DNA of 10,659 bases, taken from assembly GCA_005881495.1 (NCBI GenBank), contig VBHI01000148.1:1-10659 (forward strand), in the 5' to 3' direction. A model generated the notes under the pieces. It was not told where the DNA came from and did no database searches. It saw only the letters and a list, made by a program, of their open reading frames with translations. The DNA comes from Chloroflexota bacterium. Its GTDB lineage: Bacteria > Chloroflexota > Ktedonobacteria > Ktedonobacterales > Ktedonobacteraceae. Both the position numbers and the translations under genes were made by a program. Shown here one piece after another: positions 1 to 6,862 of the stretch (positions within the stretch are counted from its first letter, which is position 1; the number at the start of each line of letters is the position of its first letter).

Positions 1-2
1 TG

Positions 3-1115
3 AAGTATGGGCCATTAGAATATCAGTCAATTAGCGTCAAACTCTCAGAGGTTGAAACACAGCAAATTGATTGGCTATGGCAAAGGCGTATACCCCTGGG
101 TAAAATCACCCTCCTGGATGGCGACCCGGGCGTAGGCAAATCACTGCTCGCTCTTACAATTGCCGCCTGTGTCTCAACAGGACGCCCAATGCCTGACAGC
201 ACATTTGGCTGGCAGGGCGGCGTCATCTTAATCACACCCGAAGATAGTCCAGAAGATACCATCAAACCTCGCATGGAAGCAGTAGGGTGCGATCCCTCAC
301 AAGTGCATTTGCTCAACACCGCTATAACCTATGATACAAAAACACAGGATGTATACGAGCGTCCCTTCTCACTCTCACAAGATCTGAAAGATTTGGAAAT
401 GGGGATCATCCGCAATCATGCTATCCTGGTCGTCATAGACCCTCTCATGGCCGTGCTGGGCCGTAACATTGACTCATCTCGCGACCAGGATGTGCGAGAG
501 GTCTTAACTCCGCTGGCGCAAATAGCCGAGCGTACCGGCTGCGCCATCCTCATTATCCGTCACCTCAATAAGGGCAACTCTGCCAATTCACTCTATCGCG
601 GTGCTGGCTCTATCGGCATCACCGCTGCTGCCCGTGTCGCCTTACTCGTTGCTCACGACCCCGCCGATGAGCAAAAGCGCGTTTTCGCTACTATAAAAAA
701 CAACCTCAGCAAGGTCGCTACCAACCTCACATTTCAGATAGTTGAAAATGAACGCGGAGTACCCTACATTCAATGGCTTGGAGAAAACCATCACACCACT
801 TCGACGCTCCTTCGTCCTGGCACACACCTATCTTTCGAACGGCAGGAGATCCTTAAAGCACTAAAGGACGCCAGTGGTCCGCTCGATACGAAGGAAATCT
901 CAGAGCACACCGGGCTAAAATACGCCTCGCTACGGATAAAACTTAAACGTATGCAAGATGCAGGGGAGATTGTCCGTCTGTATCGAGGAAAATATACCTC
1001 TCCAAATCACCCCTCAATGACTGATAAAAGCATGGTAATGAATGGCGATACAAATGAAACAAGTGCAACAAGTGCAACAAAATCCACGAATTATCTTCCT
1101 TCATCAGAAAAATGA
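3..1115 (+). CDS. RecA-fold AAA ATPase (RepA/AAA_25-like), 5'-truncated by the window edge
   Basis: The reading frame is open from the window edge, so the start lies outside; 370 residues are visible. The first in-frame ATG (position 189) falls after the Walker A motif and cannot be the true start. Walker A GDPGVGKS is at visible residues 40-47 (nt 120-143). A hydrophobic strand ending in Asp (AILVVIDPL, Asp about residue 146) fits Walker B, and a later IIRHLNK segment fits a RecA-fold sensor strand. Residues about 277-332 look like a winged helix-turn-helix, followed by a Thr/Ser/Ala/Asn-rich tail. The family couples ATP hydrolysis to DNA unwinding or loading in plasmid, phage and integrative-element replication, often beside a primase. 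The chromosomal role here is inferred. No partner primase is visible; it could lie upstream. Confidence is high for the fold and moderate for a mobile-element origin. Confidence 0.85.
   Translation, partial: KYGPLEYQSISVKLSEVETQQIDWLWQRRIPLGKITLLDGDPGVGKSLLALTIAACVSTGRPMPDSTFGWQGGVILITPEDSPEDTIKPRMEAVGCDPSQVHLLNTAITYDTKTQDVYERPFSLSQDLKDLEMGIIRNHAILVVIDPLMAVLGRNIDSSRDQDVREVLTPLAQIAERTGCAILIIRHLNKGNSANSLYRGAGSIGITAAARVALLVAHDPADEQKRVFATIKNNLSKVATNLTFQIVENERGVPYIQWLGENHHTTSTLLRPGTHLSFERQEILKALKDASGPLDTKEISEHTGLKYASLRIKLKRMQDAGEIVRLYRGKYTSPNHPSMTDKSMVMNGDTNETSATSATKSTNYLPSSEK
1059..1080 (+). repeat. In-frame 9-bp tandem repeat in the ATPase tail
   Basis: The unit ACAAGTGCA occurs twice back to back and is followed by a partial third copy (ACAA). 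It is in frame and encodes Thr-Ser-Ala, Thr-Ser-Ala, Thr in the C-terminal low-complexity tail after the winged-helix region. Length variation here would not disturb the reading frame. Confidence 0.75.
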
Positions 1116-1147
1116 GCAAAGAGCCTTGATGCAAACCAACTTACATA

Positions 1148-1170
1148 TCCTGCAAGTATCTCATGCAGGA
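1148..1170. promoter_or_regulatory. Inverted repeat TCCTGCA/TGCAGGA between the ATPase and EamA genes
   Basis: A perfect 7-bp inverted repeat flanks a 9-nt spacer, 33 bp after the ATPase stop codon. No T-tract follows it, so it is a poor intrinsic terminator. It lies immediately upstream of the possible -35 box of the transporter gene, so an operator is equally possible. Confidence 0.35.
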
Positions 1171-1176
1171 AAATAA

Positions 1177-1205
1177 TTGCTTAATGAGCCAAAACTGCGT
1201 AAGAT
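1177..1205 (+). promoter_or_regulatory. Possible sigma70-type promoter for the EamA transporter
   Basis: TTGCTT and TAAGAT are separated by exactly 17 bp, and the -10 ends 33 bp before the ATG. Both boxes match the consensus only partly. The support is the spacing and position rather than box quality. Confidence 0.3.
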
Positions 1206-1238
1206 ACTGGCATATATTTCTGAGGGAGTGGAACCTTT

Positions 1239-2135
1239 ATGCCAGAGCAACCGAATAAGCTGCGAGGATTGGTATTTGCTAACGTTGCCGTCCTCCTTTT
1301 TGGCCTTGCCGGGGTTCTGGGCAAACTGAGTGTCCTGCCTGCTCCGCTCATCGTCTTTGGGCGCGCTTTCTTTGCCGGTCTGGTGCTTCTTGCGGTCTGC
1401 TGGTTTCAGCACATTTCCCTGCGCCCGAAGCGGCCCCAGGATGGCTTCTTGCTTCTCGGGCAAGGAGTATTGCTTGCGCTGCACTGGACTGCTTTCTTTC
1501 AAGCAATTAATGTCTCTAATGTTGCCATTGGGCTGCTCTCCTTCTCCAGCTTCCCACTCTTTACTGCCGCATTGGAACCCCTTCTGCTACATCAACGTCC
1601 CAGTCGCATACAGATCGTGGCAGCCTTGTTCATCTTACCAGGAATCTACCTTTTGGTTCCCTCGTTTACGTTCCAGAATCATACGACACTTGGAGTCCTG
1701 TGGGGCTTGCTTTCAGGAGCCACATTCGCGCTGCTTTCCGTCACGAACCGCTGGCTTGGGCGAACCTATTCCAGCCTGATGATCAGTCTGTATCAGGACG
1801 GGATAGCCGCTATCGTCCTCTTGCCAGCCTTCTTCTTGACAGCGGCTGGTTCCTTCTGGACGCCTCACGCACTCCTCATTCTGCTCATTCTTGGGGTTGT
1901 CTGTACAGCACTGGCTCATACCCTCTTTATTGCCAGTATGCGTGACATTACCGCTCAATCCGCAAGCCTGTTGGCAAGCCTCGAACCCGTTTGGGGCATT
2001 TTTTTCGGAGTCTTACTCCTTGGGGCAATTCCGACAGCTTCAACACTCCTGGGCGGAGCAATTATCCTCGGCGCTACTCTTTTACCAGGGATCGTTGCCA
2101 CTGTTGGCCTTCAGCGCTCGTCCAAACATTTATAA
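1239..2135 (+). CDS. EamA-family (DMT superfamily) transporter
   Basis: An integral inner-membrane protein of 298 residues, the usual size for ten-helix drug/metabolite transporters. It has two homologous five-helix halves, about residues 9-140 and 150-285, each a series of hydrophobic segments. The second-half signature SLEPVWGIFFGVLLLG is at residues 247-262, and the matching first-half element, FPLFTAALEPLLL, is at 105-117. Members export amino acids, metabolites or toxic compounds; the substrate cannot be read from the sequence. The start is supported by a purine-rich ribosome-binding site (GAGGGAGTGG) about 7 bases before the ATG. The gene is probably monocistronic: the upstream gene ends 123 bp away and the next gene converges from the other strand, with its stop codon overlapping this one. 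Confidence 0.93.
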   Translation: MPEQPNKLRGLVFANVAVLLFGLAGVLGKLSVLPAPLIVFGRAFFAGLVLLAVCWFQHISLRPKRPQDGFLLLGQGVLLALHWTAFFQAINVSNVAIGLLSFSSFPLFTAALEPLLLHQRPSRIQIVAALFILPGIYLLVPSFTFQNHTTLGVLWGLLSGATFALLSVTNRWLGRTYSSLMISLYQDGIAAIVLLPAFFLTAAGSFWTPHALLILLILGVVCTALAHTLFIASMRDITAQSASLLASLEPVWGIFFGVLLLGAIPTASTLLGGAIILGATLLPGIVATVGLQRSSKHL

Positions 2136-2984
2136 CCCACCCAAAAAATCAAGCACAGCTCGATTAAACTCTGCCGGTTTCTCCATATTCAGGTGGTGAG
2201 CAGTGCCAGGGATCACCACTTTTTTCGCGCCTGCTATCCCCTTTTCAAGGATATCAGCAATGGTAAGGATATCGCGTACATCCTTGTCACCTACAACAAT
2301 CAGTGTTGGCACATGAATCTCGGAGAGACGCGAGATCGCGGGCGGTTCTAACTCGAGGGGCTCAGGGGCATCCTGGTCATCTGGGCGGCTGAAGTTGAAT
2401 GTCGACATCGCGCGCACACGCTCTCGAACTTTAGCGTCGACCTCTTCTGGGCTGCGCTCTGGGCCATCGGTCCAGATTCGCAGCGTAATTTCGACGGCAC
2501 GTGGAATGTCATGCGCTTTGAACGCTTCATCGGCCTCTGCCCAGAGGGGATTGCCTGAATCCTTAGATTCGAAGCCACTCAGACCGGTGCCAACAAGAAT
2601 GAGCGCATCGACCATCTCTGGATGGTCAAGCGTGAAATCAATCTCCAGCCCACCTCCCATGGATAAGCCGATGAGGTACGTTTTTTCAATGCCCAGGAAT
2701 TGCAGCAGTGCGTAGAGATCCTGGCGTAAAGAATATGGTTTTGTATCGGCCTTCAACTGTCCTGATTTTCCGTAGCCGCGCATATCGTAACGAATGACCT
2801 TATAGTGCTCTGCAAAGTCGCTAAACTGGTCATCCCACGACCTGCTATCAACCAGCCCGCCGTGTAGCAAGACCAGCGGGTGTCCCTTGCGTCCCTCGCG
2901 TCCCTCGCGTTCCTTGCGTCCCTCGCCCGCCACTTCATAGTATAGTGTTGTATCATTGATTTCTGCGAAGCCTGTTTGCGTCAT
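2130..2984 (-). CDS. Alpha/beta-fold hydrolase
   Basis: A 284-residue cytoplasmic alpha/beta hydrolase (Abhydrolase_1 type). The oxyanion-hole motif HGG is at residues 41-43. The nucleophile elbow is GLSMG at 106-110, with Ser108. The likely acid is Asp235 in GDKD, and the likely catalytic His is His263 in GTAHHLNME. This set is typical of carboxylesterases, enol-lactonases of the 3-oxoadipate type and haloperoxidase-like enzymes; the substrate cannot be assigned. Residues 20-34, just before the first core strand, are an unusual charged Gly/Glu/Arg/Lys stretch encoded by a 9-bp tandem repeat. The start is supported by AAGGAG eight bases before the ATG. The stop overlaps the convergent transporter stop. 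The gene lies downstream of the beta-CASP gene on the same strand, 151 bp away, and cotranscription is uncertain. Confidence 0.93.
   Translation of the reverse strand: MTQTGFAEINDTTLYYEVAGEGRKEREGREGRKGHPLVLLHGGLVDSRSWDDQFSDFAEHYKVIRYDMRGYGKSGQLKADTKPYSLRQDLYALLQFLGIEKTYLIGLSMGGGLEIDFTLDHPEMVDALILVGTGLSGFESKDSGNPLWAEADEAFKAHDIPRAVEITLRIWTDGPERSPEEVDAKVRERVRAMSTFNFSRPDDQDAPEPLELEPPAISRLSEIHVPTLIVVGDKDVRDILTIADILEKGIAGAKKVVIPGTAHHLNMEKPAEFNRAVLDFLGGL
2883..2927 (-). repeat. Five 9-bp tandem units inside the alpha/beta hydrolase gene
   Basis: Five consecutive 9-bp units read on the plus strand as TCCCTTGCG, TCCCTCGCG, TCCCTCGCG, TTCCTTGCG and TCCCTCGCC. They fill exactly 45 bp and are in frame. 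They encode residues 20-34 of the hydrolase as a repeating Arg-(Glu/Lys)-(Gly/Glu) pattern, inserted between the two N-terminal strands expected of the fold. The exact triplet periodicity means copy-number changes would keep the frame. Confidence 0.9.
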
Positions 2985-3043
2985 ATCATCTGCTCCTTAT
3001 ATATGTATTATGGTCATTAACAAAATAAGCGGGACATCTGTAG

Positions 3044-3087
3044 GGGCCGATTTATCGTGCCCAGCGCCGATTTATCGGCCCTCGATG
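3044..3087. repeat. Palindromic intergenic repeat with two GCCGATTTATCG copies
   Basis: GCCGATTTATCG occurs at 3046-3057 and again at 3066-3077, a 20-bp period. The outer arms GGGCCGAT (3044-3051) and ATCGGCCC (3074-3081) form a perfect 8-bp inverted repeat. TCGAT...ATCGA follows immediately as a second, smaller palindrome. The element sits between two minus-strand genes. It could be a dispersed extragenic palindrome, a transcript-stabilising hairpin for the beta-CASP mRNA, or an operator. It lacks the T-tract of an intrinsic terminator. Its dispersal elsewhere in the genome cannot be tested from this window. Confidence 0.6.
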
Positions 3088-3135
3088 CATGTATCGATAT
3101 CCGGATTATTTTGTGAAACCTCATTATACAAGTAT

Positions 3136-6100
3136 TTACGTGTTACCTTTGAGTTCGAGCGCCCAGCCAGTCTTCTCTTGAAAGGCCATTTGCGCAACTT
3201 TACGCGCTCTTTCGTCCCATAATCCCTGGTATGTTGCCACGATACGGCGCTCTTGATGATAGAGTGATAAAGCGCCCACCAGTTCGATTCCCGCGGGCAC
3301 GAGAGACCTCACTTCCGACTGCAAGGCATCTTGATTCGCGCCAGGGTGCACCTCCACCTGCCAGCCTGTACGCGCTTCAAGTTCCAATATCTCCTCGATA
3401 TACTGTACCTGGGCCACATCAGGGAAGTAGAAGCGCAGCACGATCAGTTCTTTGGCGACGTCAATCCCCACCCGGTTGAGATCGTCGGTATCGCCAAAGA
3501 CATCGTGCACTATGGTCAGTACATCATCCTGACTCAAAGCCCTCTCGCTTGCCGGGGCACTCATTGTCTCGCCGGGAGGCACGCTAATATCCAGTTGCCA
3601 ACCTGTCTTCTCGTTGAACTGCCTTTGCGCCTCCTCTATCGCCTCACGACTTGTCGTACCTGTACAGGTGAGAGCTACCGTGCGGCGATCATGATAGATT
3701 GACGGCGATCCATCGATGAACAGCCCCTCCGGGAGCAGGCGGCGCACGGTGGCCACCAATTCCTCCTGGTGGACAGTTGGATAAATGCGAATGCCCCAGC
3801 CCGTTTTTTCTTCGATTGTTTTGAGCTGTTCCGTGATACGTGATTGCACCGCATCGGGAAAGTAAAAACGCAGCAGGAGTGTTCCCGTGGCGCCATCCAC
3901 GCCGATCTTGTAAAGTCCATCGACCCCCGCCAGCGTTTTACGAGCGATGGAGATGGCCTCGTTTTGCTCTTTGCGATTCGCTGAGCCAGCGCTCCAGTAT
4001 GTACCTCTGGGCTGGTTGGGCTGCTCCAGCGTAATGCCCAGGTACCAGCCCGTCTGCTCGGTGAAGCGTTCCTGGGCTTGCTGGATTGCCTCCGGCGTCG
4101 CCTCTCCTTCACAACTGATCTGCACCAGTTGCTGATCCACGTATATCGATGGTTTTCCTTTTGCTGTCAGCCCTGCTGGTATGAGCCGGCGTGCCACATC
4201 GGTGAGAATGCCCTGGTGCGTGTGGGGCGATATGGTGATTGAGACGCCGGTTTCCTCCGCGGCGGCATCAATGGCGGCGGCGTATTTTGTGCTCGCCACT
4301 GCCGGAAAGTGGAAGGAGAGCGTGACGTCGCCTGTCTCCGGGTCAATACTGCGCCGGTAGAGATCAGGAGGATTGCCGAGATATTGCTCGACCACACTAA
4401 GAATCCAGTGCTGGTCGGGCCGCTCAACCTCTTCTGGTTCTGCGAGAGCCTCTTCCCACGAAGGCGCCAGGCCGTAAAGCACGAGTCCCTCTCCTTCAAG
4501 AAAGGGTCTTTTCTGCATAAAGATATGGGGGTGCTTGAGCATGAGTTTCGCCACGGCCAATCTATCTTCTAGTGATTGGGGCGAGACCCCGGCAAGCATG
4601 CACATCTCTACCAGCGTATATGAAGCCTCTTCCTGGCATTGCCGGGCCAGTTCATGTGCGGAGAGCATTCTGCGGATGCGCCGCGCATTGCGCACCAGGT
4701 CGGCAAGGTATACCGCAATGGAGCTTGCGGAACCAGTCTCATAGCTGCTCTGAGCAGAGGGAGAGGGTCCAATCAGCTCGAGAATGGCAGAGAAAGGGAA
4801 GCGCGTGCGCTCATAGCTGACCCCCCTGGGAAATTGCACCCGCACCGCGGCCCCTGGCTCGATGGCGCGGCAAAGCACAGGTTTGGTGCTGCCGGAGCTG
4901 ACACTCAGCAAGAGAATATGGTCCACAAGGTCGCTAATAAAGTCACCTGGTTGCTCCTCGGACTGCCCTCGTACGCGGTATGCTTCTGCGAGTGCGTGTT
5001 GGCGGACGAAGTAGCGCTGCTCATAGTCCTCGTCGAGGATATCCAGCACGCGCCGCGTGTATTCCTCCGTGGCCTCCACGCGCCCACCATACCAGGCGAT
5101 GGCAAGCTCTCGTGCTGTGACGATACGCATTGTAGGGATTGTTGCAACGGCACGCCAGAGTTCCTCGACATGGGTAGAGTCGAACGGGACTCCGCCGCCG
5201 ATGCCCGTTGGCAGCGTATCGAGAACGTGCGCTGAAGGACTTGAGGATGTTGAGCGGGTGGCGCCCCGTTTGTCATGTTTTTCAACGGTCATGCCGTCCC
5301 TGGGAAGGAGCACATCCATTCCCTCCAGGCGCGTGCGCAGCGCCGCGCGTGCCTCTTCGTCGCCATGCACCAGGGCTATGCGCTTCGGTTGCAGTGCGGT
5401 GGCATACGCCGCGAGTTCTCCACCATCGGCGTGCGCGCTCAGATTATACTTGGCAACGTGACAGAACACCTGGACCGTCTGTCCTCCCATATCCAGCGTG
5501 TTCTTCTTCTGTTCGGCCAGGTCCAGCAGCCGCCGTCCCGGCGATTCTTCGTCCTGGTAACCCGTAATCAGGATAGAGGCATCTTCTCGCGGTGCAAGGC
5601 GGGCCGCGTACCAGGCACTGGGCCCACCGGTGAGCATGCCGCTGCTGCTGATGATACAGGCTGGCGGACCCGCGAGTATGCGCTCGCGTTCCCGTTCATC
5701 GCGCACAAAGGTCACGGTCCGGCCGGTGAAGGGCGTGTAGCCCTTGCGAATCTGTCGTTGCAATGTAGGAGAAAGCGCTTCGGGCAGCAGCAGGTACGTC
5801 GAGCAGACGCGCCGCACAAGGCCGTCGACATAGATGGGAAATTCAGGAATTTGCCCCTTATCCTGGGCGGCCTGCAACAGGAGCAGCAGTTCCTGTCCTC
5901 TGCCGAGCGCGAAGCAAGGAATAAGCGTATGCCCCCCCCGAGCAATACCTTCCGCGACGGCCTGTGCCAGCCGCAACTCTTCTGCCTGGCGGTTCGGGTG
6001 CAGCCGCATGCCATAGGTGCTCTCCAGCACCAGCAGGTCTGGCCGGGTAATCGGCGGTGGAAGGGCACCCTGTACCGTGCGCTGCGGCGTAATGCTGATA

Positions 6101-6621
6101 TCGCCTGATACCACAATCGAGCCATCGGAGGCCGTAAAACCCAGGCTCACCGCTCCCGCGATATGTCCGGCCCGGCTCGCCTGGACCGTTACACCCGGCA
6201 GTTCCGGAAAAGTCAGGCTCTCCCCAATGGGGAGGGGACGTAGATAGTTGAGCATACCCGCGACCAGCCCTTCAGGATAGAGCGGCAATTCCATTTCCTC
6301 CATTGCGCGCTTGTTCATGATCTTGAGGGCATCGCTCAGCATAACCTCCATCAGTAGCCCGGTGGCGCGTGAAGCATAAATGGGAGCCGTAGGGAACGCC
6401 TGGTGAACGAGCGGCAGGGCCCCAATATGGTCAGCGTGGGCATGGGTGACAAAAATGGCACGAACGTCCTTCCCCTCGAGCAACGCGAGGTCAGGCAAAG
6501 GGTCTGCTTTTCTATCGACGCGCACACCGGCATCGACGACAACCCACTGGTCAGCAATTTGAACAGCAAGACAGCTTGCACCAACGCCACTCGCACCACC
6601 TAAAAAGACAACCTGCATCAC
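3136..6621 (-). CDS. Metallo-beta-lactamase/beta-CASP RNA-processing nuclease with three C-terminal tandem repeats
   Basis: A protein of 1161 residues. Residues 1-445 are a complete metallo-beta-lactamase plus beta-CASP unit: Asp30 in VVVDAG; THAHADHIG with His60, His62, Asp64 and His65; His153; Asp174; the beta-CASP ESTYG at 200-204; SSGMLTGGPS at 326-335; SAHAD with His397; and VHGDEE with His419. All expected zinc ligands are present, so it should be an active phosphodiesterase of the CPSF73/RNase J class (COG1236-like), acting on RNA or less likely DNA. Residues about 480-720 are an unassigned, partly helical region. Residues 734-1158 are three homologous repeats of about 130 residues. 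Typical beta-CASP nucleases have 430-650 residues, so this one is about twice as long. GTG at 6621 is directly followed by ATG at 6618; AAGGA lies 6 bases upstream of the GTG and 9 of the ATG, so either could be used. The three repeats may bind RNA. Confidence 0.9.
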   Translation of the reverse strand: MMQVVFLGGASGVGASCLAVQIADQWVVVDAGVRVDRKADPLPDLALLEGKDVRAIFVTHAHADHIGALPLVHQAFPTAPIYASRATGLLMEVMLSDALKIMNKRAMEEMELPLYPEGLVAGMLNYLRPLPIGESLTFPELPGVTVQASRAGHIAGAVSLGFTASDGSIVVSGDISITPQRTVQGALPPPITRPDLLVLESTYGMRLHPNRQAEELRLAQAVAEGIARGGHTLIPCFALGRGQELLLLLQAAQDKGQIPEFPIYVDGLVRRVCSTYLLLPEALSPTLQRQIRKGYTPFTGRTVTFVRDERERERILAGPPACIISSSGMLTGGPSAWYAARLAPREDASILITGYQDEESPGRRLLDLAEQKKNTLDMGGQTVQVFCHVAKYNLSAHADGGELAAYATALQPKRIALVHGDEEARAALRTRLEGMDVLLPRDGMTVEKHDKRGATRSTSSSPSAHVLDTLPTGIGGGVPFDSTHVEELWRAVATIPTMRIVTARELAIAWYGGRVEATEEYTRRVLDILDEDYEQRYFVRQHALAEAYRVRGQSEEQPGDFISDLVDHILLLSVSSGSTKPVLCRAIEPGAAVRVQFPRGVSYERTRFPFSAILELIGPSPSAQSSYETGSASSIAVYLADLVRNARRIRRMLSAHELARQCQEEASYTLVEMCMLAGVSPQSLEDRLAVAKLMLKHPHIFMQKRPFLEGEGLVLYGLAPSWEEALAEPEEVERPDQHWILSVVEQYLGNPPDLYRRSIDPETGDVTLSFHFPAVASTKYAAAIDAAAEETGVSITISPHTHQGILTDVARRLIPAGLTAKGKPSIYVDQQLVQISCEGEATPEAIQQAQERFTEQTGWYLGITLEQPNQPRGTYWSAGSANRKEQNEAISIARKTLAGVDGLYKIGVDGATGTLLLRFYFPDAVQSRITEQLKTIEEKTGWGIRIYPTVHQEELVATVRRLLPEGLFIDGSPSIYHDRRTVALTCTGTTSREAIEEAQRQFNEKTGWQLDISVPPGETMSAPASERALSQDDVLTIVHDVFGDTDDLNRVGIDVAKELIVLRFYFPDVAQVQYIEEILELEARTGWQVEVHPGANQDALQSEVRSLVPAGIELVGALSLYHQERRIVATYQGLWDERARKVAQMAFQEKTGWALELKGNT
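3148..3537 (-). repeat. Beta-CASP protein tandem repeat 3 (residues 1029-1158)
   Basis: The third repeat ends three residues before the C-terminus. It keeps LRFYFPD, ARTGW at 1083-1087, RSLVPAGI and the closing EKTGW at 1149-1153. The middle motif has drifted to LSLYHQ, and the EAI..AQ helix to ARKVAQ. Confidence 0.82.
3583..3972 (-). repeat. Beta-CASP protein tandem repeat 2 (residues 884-1013)
   Basis: The second repeat has the same landmarks in the same order: LRFYFPD, EEKTGW at 937-942, RRLLPEGL, PSIYHD, EAIEEAQ and EKTGW at 1004-1008. It is joined to repeat 1 by a short Ser/Gly/Asn-rich linker and to repeat 3 by a Pro/Ala/Ser-rich linker, as expected of independently folding modules. 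Confidence 0.82.
4024..4422 (-). repeat. Beta-CASP protein tandem repeat 1 (residues 734-866)
   Basis: This is the first and most diverged of three protein-level repeats. Landmarks shared with the others are a hydrophobic strand ending FHFP, TGV (TGW in the other copies) near residue 791, an arginine-rich RRLIPAGL segment, PSIYVD at 824-829, EAIQQAQ and a closing TGW at 857-859. Each repeat looks like two related half-modules, each ending in TGW followed by a beta strand. Confidence 0.8.
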
Positions 6622-6789
6622 AACACATCCTTCATCCGGATTAAAAAGTTAAACAGCATTATCGAGGACCCACCGCAGGTGCAGCGATGATAAAGAAGAT
6701 ATCGCATATGCTGAGAGCCAGCGTGCCAGTCCGATTATCAGTATACCACTGACAAGGAAGACGCAGGCGATACCCTTGAATTACAACTA

Positions 6790-6818
6790 TTGTGCCCACT
6801 TGCCACATACGTTATAAT
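6790..6818 (+). promoter_or_regulatory. Sigma70-like promoter for the threonine ammonia-lyase gene
   Basis: A perfect -10 box TATAAT (6813-6818) lies 17 bp downstream of TTGTGC (6790-6795). Transcription would begin near 6825, leaving a short leader of about 40-70 nt depending on the start codon used. The rest of the 241-bp divergent region (6622-6862) should also carry the promoter of the beta-CASP gene, but I see no convincing minus-strand pair of boxes. Confidence 0.55.
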
Positions 6819-6862
6819 CTTCCCATAACATGAAGCAACCACAATGACCGTGGGCCGTTCCA

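Noticed and set aside
3136..4422. The triple protein repeat considered as a recent DNA-level tandem duplication.
   Set aside because: The repeats are recognisable only at protein level. The copies have diverged strongly, so they are ancient domain duplications rather than a recent DNA repeat.
4639..5235. A 198-codon plus-strand frame opposite the middle of the beta-CASP gene.
   Set aside because: It is antisense to a continuous supported frame, and its product is low in recognisable structure.
5275..6108. A long 277-codon plus-strand frame opposite the beta-CASP gene.
   Set aside because: It is antisense to the conserved metallo-beta-lactamase/beta-CASP coding region and has no recognisable motifs. 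It follows from codon bias on the other strand.
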